This document shows positions 52,431-61,059 of a DNA stretch of 64,000 bases, one piece after another. Below the pieces are notes generated by a model. That model ran no database searches and had not been told where the DNA came from. It was given only the letters and a program-made list of their open reading frames with translations. A program made the translations under genes and the position numbers. Every line of letters begins with the position of its first letter. Within the stretch, counting starts at the first letter, position 1. Source of the DNA: RACS-047 sp031553855. GTDB taxonomy: Bacteria; Bacillota; Clostridia; Christensenellales; Pumilibacteraceae. The stretch spans positions 20,977 to 84,976 of the forward strand of contig JAVBKW010000005.1 in NCBI GenBank assembly GCA_031553855.1, in the 5' to 3' direction.

Positions 52431-53549
52431 TTAATTGTAAAAATCGCCGTCTGTTTCGTTGTTTTCGTTTATTTCGCCGTCCTCATCCGAAACGCCGTCT
52501 TTTACATCGACTATTTCCTTTAAATCGATTTCGTCGGGCGTTTGAGAATAAAAATCGCCGTCATCGGAGCCGGAAAAGCCCTTATCGGCCTCCGTATAAA
52601 ACTCGTCGGAATAGTCCGTCTCTTCTTTGACCTTCTTTTCGTATACGCAGGGATGATGCAAAATAGTTTTATTATAGCCGTAGTAGCTCTCGTCAAGCTT
52701 TGACTGCTCGATAAAAATGAACGGTTTCAACCCTTTTTCGCGCGCCTTATACAAGTGCCAGATTATATAGCCTATGCCGAACAGTATCATCGCAAAAGAT
52801 ATTGCCTGTGAGATCCTAACGGGGCCGACGTACAAAGAGTCCTGCCTTAGTCCCTCGATCCACGCCCTGCCTATACCCTCATATATGCAGTAACACGAAA
52901 AAATGAAACCGTCGAAGCTCTTTCTCTTTCCGGCGTACAGCCAGTAAAGCAGGAAAAAGCCGCAGAAGTTCCAAAATGATTCATAAAAGAAGGTTGCCAT
53001 ATATTCGCCCGTTCCGGCGACGCCGTTTTCGATATGCACCGTTATGGGAAAGAAATTATACCAAACGTCCGAGGCGACCTTAGGCCCGTACGCCTCCTGA
53101 TTAGCAAAGTTGCCCCAACGGCCTATGCACTGGCCTAAAATTATGAAGGTGAAGCCAAGGTCGAGCAGCTGGGCGAAATTGACGCTTTCGCTGACAGGCT
53201 TTTTATTGCGCTTCCAAAAGTGTATGATAAGCCCGCCGAGCGCAGCAAAAATTAGTCCGCCGTAAACGGCCAGCCCCGAAAGACCGCCGCCGTCAAGGCC
53301 GAGTATCTTGCGGAAAGTCCAAGTATCATGGTCGGGATTGCCGATAATATCGAACACAACATAATAAAGCCTTGCCCCGATTATTGCAAGAGGGATAGTG
53401 ATTATAGCGATATCGAAAACTATATCCTTATAATAACCCCTTTTTTTTGCGGTGAAATATGCAAGAATTATACACAAAACCATACCGCTTCCGATTATGA
53501 AGCCGTACCAGTTGAATTCGGTTGCGCTTATTAAAGATAAATTACTCAA
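52431..53549 (-). CDS. lgt: Prolipoprotein diacylglyceryl transferase
   Basis: Membrane enzyme that attaches diacylglycerol to the lipobox Cys of lipoproteins, including the many encoded at 1-11 kb. The Lgt signature appears as GQCIGRWGNFANQEAYG, with several transmembrane segments before and after it and ALGGLIIHFW near residue 100. The C-terminus carries an extra ~85-residue acidic, low-complexity tail (rich in Asp/Glu) not usual for the family. Length 372. Confidence 0.93.
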   Translation of the reverse strand: MSNLSLISATEFNWYGFIIGSGMVLCIILAYFTAKKRGYYKDIVFDIAIITIPLAIIGARLYYVVFDIIGNPDHDTWTFRKILGLDGGGLSGLAVYGGLIFAALGGLIIHFWKRNKKPVSESVNFAQLLDLGFTFIILGQCIGRWGNFANQEAYGPKVASDVWYNFFPITVHIENGVAGTGEYMATFFYESFWNFCGFFLLYWLYAGKRKSFDGFIFSCYCIYEGIGRAWIEGLRQDSLYVGPVRISQAISFAMILFGIGYIIWHLYKAREKGLKPFIFIEQSKLDESYYGYNKTILHHPCVYEKKVKEETDYSDEFYTEADKGFSGSDDGDFYSQTPDEIDLKEIVDVKDGVSDEDGEINENNETDGDFYN

Positions 53550-53721
53550 AAAATCAAACCCCCGCCGGTACTATGATAAATGTTATTATAATACAGCGGA
53601 CAGTAAAAGTCAAAGTTTTTTTGTTCAAATAGGATTTTTAAAAAGAAAAACTCACCTTTAGCAAAAGGAGTTTTCGCTAAAATCCGACGTTGTTTTTACC
53701 TGCTGCGAACCGGCCTTTTAT

Positions 53722-55236
53722 TTATGGCGACTCCGCGCTCGAATAAGGGTTATCACTTTGAATGCCGGGCTCCGCAGCCGCGCCCGGCGCGATTGCGATT
53801 ATCCCCGAGCAAGGGTTGTAGGAGTCCTTTCTGATAAGCCTTTTCTCTATTACCTTTCCTGCAAAGTTAGTATAAATCAAATACCCCTCGCTTTTTACGC
53901 CGCCGTGGCTGTACTGCACGCGCAGTTTTGAGCCCGGGATCGCGTCCGGAGTGACGTATTTATACGCGGTGTCGACTACCTCCGAATCGGGCGGCGCATC
54001 GGTTTTTGAAATAATGACGCTCTCCGTCGATATGCGGTACGGTAAGGCCGCGCCGTAGAACTCGACCTGAGCGTACGACTCCGTGCCGAAAGCGCGTATG
54101 AAAACCGGAGAGAGCGAATTGTTTTTAAATTTAAGGTCAGATGAGCCGGAATTGACCATCGCGTCGAACGAGGCGGGAACATAGGAGGACGTGAGAGAGT
54201 GGCTGCGCACCTGCGTTATTTCAAGATCCGCCCTTATCGCGCCGTTGTAAAGCGTGGTCGAGGCCTGACACACTCCGCCGCCTAAGCCGTCCACGTATTC
54301 GCCTTTCACAATTATTTTTGCAGTCTTGAAGCCGTTCCTTTCGGTTCTGCGGCCGACAGTCTTATTGAAAGAAAACTCCTCGCCCGGCATTAAAACCGCG
54401 CCGTTAATCTTTGAAAGAGCCAGCTTTATATTGTGTTTGCGTTCGTCGATACTGCAAGAGTAATCGGTGGAAAATCGGCTCCTTAGCGAAGTAGCGCGGA
54501 TATTGTCGAGCGCGGTGACGGAGGGATGTAAAATTTTAGGGATAACGGTTATTTTCACTTGTGCGTTACGGCGTAAAGAGTAATATATTTCCTGATACAG
54601 CCGCTCTTCTATAAGCTCGAAACCGTTCTTTTCCTTTGATATTGTGAACATCGGCCGCGCCTCCGGCTCAAACTTTATCGTACTGTCAACCGGCGCGCAA
54701 TCAACGTCGAGCTTGAGAGCGTCCACGGTTTTATATAAAAGCGGGAACGTGTACGAAAGCGCGTCCTTATACGTTGCGCCCGCGCCTAAACACCGCTCGC
54801 TTAGGCGCAGTTTATCGGCAAGCGGCGCATTTATTTTACGGTTAAAGATAGTTTCGGCTATTAAGTGGTCCGGCGCGTCTATGATTTCGTCGAAATATTT
54901 GTAGGTTTTGCCGCCGTACAAAAAATCGATACTTGCCCTGCCGGCGGCGTCCGTGCGCTTATCCTGGCTTTTTTTGTCAAAAACCGCGAAGTACCTTGTA
55001 ATTGCGCCATAATCCGACGTTTTGTCGAAACCGTCATAGTACCCGGCAAAATCCTCATTTTTCTTAGTTTTTTCGCCTTTTTCGACAATTTCGTAGTTTT
55101 GAACCGCGTTTTCCTGCCCCTCTTCGTTTTCGACAGCTTTCGACATAACGTTAAAACCCCCGTTCACTGTGAACGGAGCTGCGATTATTGCCACCGCAAC
55201 CAAAAACAGAGCTATGTAGAAACCGCCTTTTTTCAT
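53722..55236 (-). CDS. VanW-family protein with G5-like domain
   Basis: Extracytoplasmic protein, anchored by an N-terminal transmembrane helix (GGFYIALFLVAVAIIAAPF). The VanW domain is at about residues 265-400, with LMPGEEFSFNKTVGRRT, GLGGGVCQASTTLYNGA and the following SSYVPASFDA. A G5-like module at the C-terminus contains DTAYKYVTPD and GKVIEKRLI. Start at 55236 (MKKGG) is preferred for the positively charged N-terminus; no strong ribosome site. VanW proteins are linked to cell-wall glycan binding in Gram-positives; resistance is not implied. Confidence 0.88.
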   Translation of the reverse strand: MKKGGFYIALFLVAVAIIAAPFTVNGGFNVMSKAVENEEGQENAVQNYEIVEKGEKTKKNEDFAGYYDGFDKTSDYGAITRYFAVFDKKSQDKRTDAAGRASIDFLYGGKTYKYFDEIIDAPDHLIAETIFNRKINAPLADKLRLSERCLGAGATYKDALSYTFPLLYKTVDALKLDVDCAPVDSTIKFEPEARPMFTISKEKNGFELIEERLYQEIYYSLRRNAQVKITVIPKILHPSVTALDNIRATSLRSRFSTDYSCSIDERKHNIKLALSKINGAVLMPGEEFSFNKTVGRRTERNGFKTAKIIVKGEYVDGLGGGVCQASTTLYNGAIRADLEITQVRSHSLTSSYVPASFDAMVNSGSSDLKFKNNSLSPVFIRAFGTESYAQVEFYGAALPYRISTESVIISKTDAPPDSEVVDTAYKYVTPDAIPGSKLRVQYSHGGVKSEGYLIYTNFAGKVIEKRLIRKDSYNPCSGIIAIAPGAAAEPGIQSDNPYSSAESP

Positions 55237-55309
55237 ACTATCATATATTATGCGCCGCCGCAAAAGCAATAATACAAATAAAAGCAGCCTTTTTTTAGAA
55301 AAGATAAGG

Positions 55310-55483
55310 GGGGTGTCTTAGGTAAGGGGTCATATACGGATTACGTGTGTCAAAATGGCTTTAGCCTGAGTATATTTAGATACACTCTGGTAACAGCTTC
55401 GCTGATGGCGTTCGCGCTACGCGCTCGGCTGAGCGCCATTTTGCCACCTGTTATCCATCTGTTACCCCTTCTTGAAACACCCC
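55310..55483. repeat. Long palindromic element, relative of the 28.5-kb repeat
   Basis: Ends pair imperfectly: GGGGTGTCTTAGGTAAGGGGT (55310) with ACCCCTTCTTGAAACACCCC (to 55483). An inner palindrome TAACAG/CTGTTA (55391-55453) holds ATGGCG/CGCCAT. Positions 55391-55436 match 28496-28554 (TAACAGCT.CGCTG.TGGCGTTCGC and GCTCGGCT.AGCGC). No gene is contained in 55237-55516. Confidence 0.6.
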
Positions 55484-55516
55484 GCGTATTTAGAAACTTA
55501 TTTAAACAGCTTTTCG

Positions 55517-56845
55517 TTACGCCTCAAACCGCGACGCATGCAAAATAAGCCATTCCTCATTGTTAAGATGCGGCTCGCAAATACATTTTGTGAGCATATC
55601 GTCTAAAATCTCTCCTATGAGCGCACCGCGGAAGCCCATTTCTATCAGCTTTGCGCCGTCGATTTTAAGGTCGGCTACGGTGAACGGCGTTCCGTCTTCG
55701 AGCATTTTATTGCGGATCTTTAAAAATCTGCTCTCCGCGTCCGGCTGGCGCATTCCGCTCCCCAAACGGTCGGCATAGTTTAAACGCGCAAGCTTTTCGA
55801 TGATATCGTTATTCTTTGCAATAAAAAGGCGCAGCTTGTTTTCAGAAGTTTTGCCGTCGAGGTCGTACATATGGTTTTTAACAAGGCGGCAGGTTTCTTC
55901 GGTTTCGTCGTTTGAATACCTAAGCCCGAACGGCCCCATGATCTCGGAGGTCATTTTTTCCGAAACTATTTCATGCCCGTGCATTTTGCCGAACTTATTA
56001 AAGCAGTAAGGCTTTGCTATGTCGTGGAACAGCGCGGCAAGGCGAACGTCCGGCGCGGAAAATTTGACGGTCTGGAAAATATGTTCCATAACGTCGAATT
56101 TATGATATTCAGGATTTTGCGCCATACCCGCCCCCTCAAGAAGCTGGGGGATAACGTATTTTAAAAGCCCCAGCTTTACAAGCAGCTTTAAGCCGCGGTA
56201 GTGGCCGTTCTCGACGCCGTATTTTACGTCGGCTGAAAGTATGCGGTTTAATTCCTCCCGTTTGCGTTCGGGAGAAATGTCTTTGAGAAGATGCGCGTAT
56301 TTAACTGCGGCTCCGCCGGTTTTTGCCTCTATCTTAAAGCCTGTTTCGGCGGCGATACGCGCAAGCCTCATAAGCCTTAAGCCGTCGGAAGAAAAAGTTT
56401 TTTCAGGGTCGACCGCGCGCAAAATACCGCTTTTACAATCCTCAAGAGCGCCGCACAGGTCGATAAGCTCTTCCTTTTTAAGGTCGTAGTAAAGGCTGTT
56501 GCAGGCAAAGTCGCGCCTTTTACAGTCGGACTTGATGTCGGACGTGAAGCTGACGCTGACAGGGGTATGCCCTCCGCCCGCCGCGTATTCCTCTAAGCGG
56601 AAAGGGGTATACTCATATTGATCCGCTCCGGCTTTTATAATACAAGTGCCCAAACGGAAGTTTACCGCCTTGATCATATAAGAGCGCGGCAGGTTAAGAG
56701 CCTGCGCGGCTACCGGCCCGCAGATATCGATATCTGTTTTGCCAAGGCCGCAAATCGCATTGCGGATATATCCGCCCGTTATATAAACGGGAAACGGAGT
56801 TTCTTTAACTAAATTCTTCAAAGATTCGGGAATTTCTAATTTCAT
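55517..56845 (-). CDS. cca: CCA tRNA nucleotidyltransferase
   Basis: Adds or repairs the CCA end of tRNAs. The nucleotidyltransferase head has YITGGYIRNAICG and the metal pair TDIDICG. The flexible head-neck region follows with DFACNSLYYDL and SDGLRLMRLARIAAETGF. A C-terminal HD domain is present (ALFHDIAKPYC), which can give phosphatase or phosphodiesterase activity. Length (442) fits the bacterial class II enzymes with HD. Confidence 0.93.
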   Translation of the reverse strand: MKLEIPESLKNLVKETPFPVYITGGYIRNAICGLGKTDIDICGPVAAQALNLPRSYMIKAVNFRLGTCIIKAGADQYEYTPFRLEEYAAGGGHTPVSVSFTSDIKSDCKRRDFACNSLYYDLKKEELIDLCGALEDCKSGILRAVDPEKTFSSDGLRLMRLARIAAETGFKIEAKTGGAAVKYAHLLKDISPERKREELNRILSADVKYGVENGHYRGLKLLVKLGLLKYVIPQLLEGAGMAQNPEYHKFDVMEHIFQTVKFSAPDVRLAALFHDIAKPYCFNKFGKMHGHEIVSEKMTSEIMGPFGLRYSNDETEETCRLVKNHMYDLDGKTSENKLRLFIAKNNDIIEKLARLNYADRLGSGMRQPDAESRFLKIRNKMLEDGTPFTVADLKIDGAKLIEMGFRGALIGEILDDMLTKCICEPHLNNEEWLILHASRFEA

Positions 56846-56884
56846 AATGACATTCTACCATTTAATTTATTATGTTGCAAGTGA

Positions 56885-56913
56885 TTGCAAATTATTATAA
56901 ACCGTTATATACT
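56885..56913 (+). promoter_or_regulatory. Sigma-A promoter of the lipid-kinase gene
   Basis: TTGCAA, 17-base spacer, TATACT on the + strand, 31 bases before the ATG at 56944. Confidence 0.7.
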
Positions 56914-56943
56914 ATGTTTAAGGTCACAGTATCGGAGGAACAT

Positions 56944-57816
56944 ATGCTCAATTTTATCGTCAACGTTAAAAGCGGCAAGGGACAGGGATTAAAAAATCTC
57001 AAAAAAATTATTGACTTTTGCTACGATCATAAGGTGGAGTATACGGTGCATATAACGTCCGCCCAAGGGCACGCCGAGCGCATCGCAAAAACACTCTGCG
57101 AGCAGGACTCCCACAACATTGTAGCGGTGGGCGGAGACGGCACCTTTCACGAGGTGATAAACGGAGTAAAGGGCTATGAGGAAGTTAACGTAGGGTTCAT
57201 TCCTTCGGGCCGCGGAAACGACTTTGCGCGCAAGGCAAAGCTTCATATGGACCCTGTAAAGGCTTTAAGGGACATCGTACGGGGCGAAACGTTCCGGATG
57301 GACATTATCTCTGTTGGGCAAAGGCGCTGCCTGAACATAGCGGGTACCGGACTTGACGTGGAGGTTTTGCGCGCGGTCGAGGGCAAAGGAAACAAGATAA
57401 CTTACCTTCTCGCGCTGATAAAAATGCTGTCTAATTTCAGGACCGTACGGCTTGATTATGAGAGTAACGATAAGAGCCTGAAAGGAAAAGAATACGTTAT
57501 GATCGGGGTCTGCAACGGCGCGTATTTCGGCGGCGGGCTCAATATTTCGCCGCAGTCGGATCTTAGCGACGGAAAGCTGAACGTATGCGCTATTGCGCTG
57601 CCACAAAACGGCAAGCTGATGAGCGCGCTGACTAAGTTCAAAAAGGGCAACCATATCGGCAAGGAGTACGTTACCTACTTTTCGTGCGAACAAATAAGCA
57701 TTACCTCTCCCGATAATTTTTCAGTTGAGCTTGACGGCGAAATATACGACAACCTGCCCTTTGACTGCCGTATTGAAAAAGGCGGGCTCAAAACGTTTAA
57801 GACAAGCTTAGTTTAA
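56944..57816 (+). CDS. Diacylglycerol kinase-family lipid kinase (YegS/DagK-like)
   Basis: ATP-dependent lipid kinase, probably for diacylglycerol recycling. The catalytic-domain signature AVGGDGTFHEVINGV is near residue 60, followed by FIPSGRGNDFARK. The C-terminal beta-sandwich contains GVCNGAYFGGGLNISP and the final VELDGEIYDNLP. The start at 56944 has GGAGG 5 bases upstream; the longer frame from 56872 contains the promoter. Length 290. Monocistronic, with its own promoter and terminator. Confidence 0.9.
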   Translation: MLNFIVNVKSGKGQGLKNLKKIIDFCYDHKVEYTVHITSAQGHAERIAKTLCEQDSHNIVAVGGDGTFHEVINGVKGYEEVNVGFIPSGRGNDFARKAKLHMDPVKALRDIVRGETFRMDIISVGQRRCLNIAGTGLDVEVLRAVEGKGNKITYLLALIKMLSNFRTVRLDYESNDKSLKGKEYVMIGVCNGAYFGGGLNISPQSDLSDGKLNVCAIALPQNGKLMSALTKFKKGNHIGKEYVTYFSCEQISITSPDNFSVELDGEIYDNLPFDCRIEKGGLKTFKTSLV

Positions 57817-57835
57817 TACAGCTTTTAGGGAATCG

Positions 57836-57892
57836 ATGGATAAAGATTTCGAATATATCGCAAAGAGCGGATATATTAATTCATTAGTTTAA
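57836..57892 (+). other. Possible 18-residue leader-sized ORF
   Basis: ATG frame MDKDFEYIAKSGYINSLV with AGGGA just upstream, between the kinase gene and its terminator. Too short to judge; it may be chance or a decayed gene end. Confidence 0.2.
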
Positions 57893-57899
57893 AATTTTC

Positions 57900-57944
57900 A
57901 ACAGCAGCATATGCGCATATTAAGCGAATGCTGCTGTTTTTTTC
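57900..57944 (+). terminator. Terminator of the lipid-kinase gene
   Basis: 11-bp stem ACAGCAGCAT extended by one A-T pair (57900-57910 with 57928-57938), 17-base loop, followed by TTTTTT. It is also usable on the - strand for the convergent lipoprotein gene. Confidence 0.88.
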
Positions 57945-57948
57945 GCAC

Positions 57949-60651
57949 CTATGCCGCTACAAACACATAAACATATGCGCCTTCTTCGGCTCCGTCGTTA
58001 TACTCGTGCGAAAAGACGAAAGAAACCTTGTTGTTCCATGTCGTATAGCCTAAAGCGGCGAAAGCTTTGACCAGCGGATTTGTATTGTCCCTTTTCATAA
58101 AGCTTGACGCAAGCGCGCCGTTAATTTTAATATCAAAGGCGGCGTATGTTGTGGACTGCTGCAAAGAGTCGCCGACGTTATAGCAATCGGGGATAAGAGT
58201 GTAGTAATTTCTTTTATACATATCTGCGCCGCCGGTAATTTGGCCGACAATATATTCGGCAAGCTGCTCCGCCTCGCTGTTATAATCCGCGGCATTGATG
58301 TAAAAGTCTACAAAAGCACCGTCTTTTTGCCGTATATCCTCGTCGTACCAATTGTACGGCTCAAGCGCGGTGCGCGGATAATTATTCGGCTCGTCCTCTT
58401 TATGGTCTTTTTCCACTTGCTTATCCGTCAAAAGGAAATACTGATGGAACGCCGATTCATAGCGCCTGCCGCCAAAAGGCATGAGAGCGTCGCCCCATGT
58501 TGCGTCAACGATATACCACCGGCCGTTTAACCTGACCTTATTCCACGCGTGCCCGCCCCAGTCGGAGTCTCCGCGCGCCGTACCGGCCACCCTCACGCAA
58601 TCAATATTTTCCATATTGCACATAAGCGCATATGCTTTTGCGATACCGTCGCAAACTGCGTACGGGCGCGTCTGCGAAAAAACCCCTTCAAGATAATAGG
58701 CCTCGTACTTGACCGATTCGGTAAGCGTCATGTCCTGATAGGCCGAGCCGCCGGTAAGCATATAATCGTAGTTGACCTTCCACATTACCCAGTCGTAAAT
58801 AGCGTGAGCCTTTTGTATATCGGTGAAAGCGTCGGTAATGATCCTTGTAAGGACGTACTTTGCGTAATCGTAAAGCTCCTCCGCTTTGCTCCCCGTTTTA
58901 GGAACGGGTTTATAACCGTTTTGGGCGACGAAATAAAGCTGCTCGCTTGTTTCGACCACGACCGGAATTTTTGATGAGTTTTCAATAGGCAGAGAGAGCC
59001 GCGTGTTGTTTTCATTATAGTCTACATGCGGCCTTGACGCGCCGAAGCTTGTGCCGCCGTTGAAAGTGACGCCGTTCTTTTTTAGGGTTCCGACAGTCGT
59101 TTTCGAGGGAAGCGAATCCGTTTGAAAGCTGATGGATAAGCGTATCTCCGTCCTGTCGCGGTTCAAAATAGATATGGTCGGCAATATTGAGCCGGTTATA
59201 TGCAAAGTATTATAAGAATCGGTAAAAATGTCTTCGATCTGCCCTAAGCCCGAAACCGGAAAACCGGCGTAAATATCGCTGGTCTGTATTTCGGTCTTGC
59301 CGTTTGTAAGGCGCGGATTTTCGCGCCACATCAACATATAACCTAAAAAGTCGGTAAATTCATCCTCATCGGACAAGTAATAGTTCTTTGCGCCCGTATT
59401 TTCGCTTTCATAAGAATAATATTTCTTTGAAAGATATGCTTTCGCGGCGGAATCGACCTTTTGTGTTTGCAAAATCTCGGAAAAATCCGAGGCGTCAAAA
59501 ACCTCTCCGCCCAAGGATTTGACTTTGATTTTAAAAGACGTATTAAAAATATTTTGAGCCTTTCCGGCTCCGATGAGCGGCCCTAAATCAACAAATTTAT
59601 CCGGCGACTCGATGCTCCCGATAAAATCCGAGGCGGCCGTACTTACTTCAATCTGGTAATCGCACCCCTGCGACAAATCGTCCCAGTACAAATATACGGC
59701 GGGATAGCAATTGTCGTAATCGATACGCAGGTTTTGAGGCACCGCCGCTCCGCCCGCAACTATCTTTCTGGCGTCCAGCACTTCTCCGTCGATACGGCAT
59801 TCGATATTATAAACTCCCGCTTTTTGCGGAGTAAAGCTGAAATCCGGCGAGGACGCGCCCGCGCTCTCGTCGTTTATAAACCATTCCACCGCCCTGTCGG
59901 GATTGCCCTCGGCGTCGGTAAAACCTGCCGTAAAGCTGACAAGCGAATAATCATCGTGTTCCTGCACAAGCTCGCCCTCGGCTTCAAACACCGGCGCGCT
60001 CAAATAAGGCTCATAAACATTTATATCCGCCGTATCCGAATAAACAAGGCCGTCCGAATCTGTAATCTCGGCCGAAACGCTGTATTTGCCCGCAGCCGGC
60101 GGCAAAAAAGAATAAGGATAGGCTGCGGCGATAGTTTCTGAATCCAGAATGTCGCCGTCATTTGAAATGCTCCAGCTAACCTGCTTATTGACGGCGGTTA
60201 CGCCGTTAAAATCCGCGTAAAAATCGACGTATGAGGTTTTATCGGCCGCCTGAAATTTGTCGCCGTATACGCAAACCGTCACAGAGCGCGGTTCGTTTTC
60301 GCTCACCGTCACAGAGCAGTCCGCTTTTTTACCGTCGGACAACGTAGCCGTAAGAGTCGCGCTGCCCTTTGAAACGGCGGTAACCGACCTGCCCTCCGTT
60401 TTCAAAATCGTTGATCTTGAGCTTGACAAAGTGTAGGAAATATTCGACGCCGTTGAAGGCAGAATTTCAAAATAGTTTTCGGTAATATTGATTTTATCGC
60501 CTATGGTAAGGGCAAGCGTGCCGTCCTTAAAGCTGAATGAACTGACCTTCGGAGAAAAAAGGAACATGCAGGCGGAAAACGCCTGCGTTATAAAAACTGC
60601 CGCAAGCAATGTTACAAATGCTTTACCTATAAACCTAGTTTTGCTTTTCAA
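57949..60651 (-). CDS. Surface lipoprotein with Ig-like and transglutaminase-like domains
   Basis: 900-residue lipoprotein; the signal peptide ends in AFSAC (Cys28). Residues about 45-115 form a BIG2-like Ig domain (ILKTEGRSVTAVSKGSATLTATL); further Ig-like modules with PYSFLPPAAGKYSVSAEI and DFSFTPQKAGVYNIEC patterns follow to about 300. The transglutaminase-like (cysteine protease-fold) domain at about 640-730 keeps its triad: Cys in YAVCDGIAKAYALMC, His in GGHAWNKVRL and Asp in YIVDATWGD. Such proteins act at the cell surface as proteases or crosslinkers. Divergent from spoVB across a structured intergenic region. Confidence 0.85.
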   Translation of the reverse strand: MKSKTRFIGKAFVTLLAAVFITQAFSACMFLFSPKVSSFSFKDGTLALTIGDKINITENYFEILPSTASNISYTLSSSRSTILKTEGRSVTAVSKGSATLTATLSDGKKADCSVTVSENEPRSVTVCVYGDKFQAADKTSYVDFYADFNGVTAVNKQVSWSISNDGDILDSETIAAAYPYSFLPPAAGKYSVSAEITDSDGLVYSDTADINVYEPYLSAPVFEAEGELVQEHDDYSLVSFTAGFTDAEGNPDRAVEWFINDESAGASSPDFSFTPQKAGVYNIECRIDGEVLDARKIVAGGAAVPQNLRIDYDNCYPAVYLYWDDLSQGCDYQIEVSTAASDFIGSIESPDKFVDLGPLIGAGKAQNIFNTSFKIKVKSLGGEVFDASDFSEILQTQKVDSAAKAYLSKKYYSYESENTGAKNYYLSDEDEFTDFLGYMLMWRENPRLTNGKTEIQTSDIYAGFPVSGLGQIEDIFTDSYNTLHITGSILPTISILNRDRTEIRLSISFQTDSLPSKTTVGTLKKNGVTFNGGTSFGASRPHVDYNENNTRLSLPIENSSKIPVVVETSEQLYFVAQNGYKPVPKTGSKAEELYDYAKYVLTRIITDAFTDIQKAHAIYDWVMWKVNYDYMLTGGSAYQDMTLTESVKYEAYYLEGVFSQTRPYAVCDGIAKAYALMCNMENIDCVRVAGTARGDSDWGGHAWNKVRLNGRWYIVDATWGDALMPFGGRRYESAFHQYFLLTDKQVEKDHKEDEPNNYPRTALEPYNWYDEDIRQKDGAFVDFYINAADYNSEAEQLAEYIVGQITGGADMYKRNYYTLIPDCYNVGDSLQQSTTYAAFDIKINGALASSFMKRDNTNPLVKAFAALGYTTWNNKVSFVFSHEYNDGAEEGAYVYVFVAA

Positions 60652-60743
60652 TTTGACTCCGTACGTAAAAGCCGCTATCCGCTCTCTCCGGCCAAAGGTC
60701 CGGCTTTTATGCGCTTATATAAATCACACAATCTGTATTTTAT

Positions 60744-60832
60744 AAAAGGTTTTAATCCGCAGGGCAGAGCCCTGCACCCGCGCGGCAACGCCGCGCATTC
60801 CGCAGCAGAGACTGCGGGGTTTTAAACCTTTT
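60744..60832. repeat. Triple-hairpin element in a 408-base gene-free stretch
   Basis: An outer stem AAAAGGTTT/AAACCTTTT encloses three GC-rich hairpins: GCAGGGC-AGA-GCCCTGC, GCGCGGC-AAC-GCCGCGC and CCGCAG/CTGCGG. A further hairpin GGAAATG/CATTTCC within GCATTT/AAATGC follows to about 60892. The layout resembles the 139-bp repeat but the sequence differs. No gene was found in 60652-61059. Confidence 0.65.
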
Positions 60833-61022
60833 GCGGCGGGCGCATTTATGGAAATGTAAGCAAGCTTCCATTTCCCAAAATGCTTCTTGATAAAAGTATT
60901 ATAACACTTTTTCTGTGAAAAAACAATGATACTTTTATTAAAACCTGATTAAAAGATAAAAGATATATCCGGTATTTATTTTTTTGTTGACCGTATTTAA
61001 AAGATAGAAAGTGTCGGAATCC

Positions 61023-61051
61023 GTCATATTTTGTCGGACATCCCGTATAAT
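61023..61051 (+). promoter_or_regulatory. Sigma-E-like promoter of the spoVB-like gene
   Basis: GTCATATT (61023-61030), 13-base spacer, CGTATAAT (61044-61051) resemble sigma-E promoters (TCATATT...CATACAAT type) rather than sigma-A. The -10 box ends 8 bases before the ATG at 61060, so the message would be leaderless or nearly so, and no Shine-Dalgarno is present. Two TGTCGGA direct repeats 20 bases apart (61012, 61032) may be an operator. Confidence 0.5.
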
Positions 61052-61059
61052 GTATTACT

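Noticed and set aside
53722..55236. VanW protein as a vancomycin-resistance gene
   Set aside because: No vanA/vanH/vanX-type genes are present; VanW-domain proteins are common and mostly unrelated to resistance.
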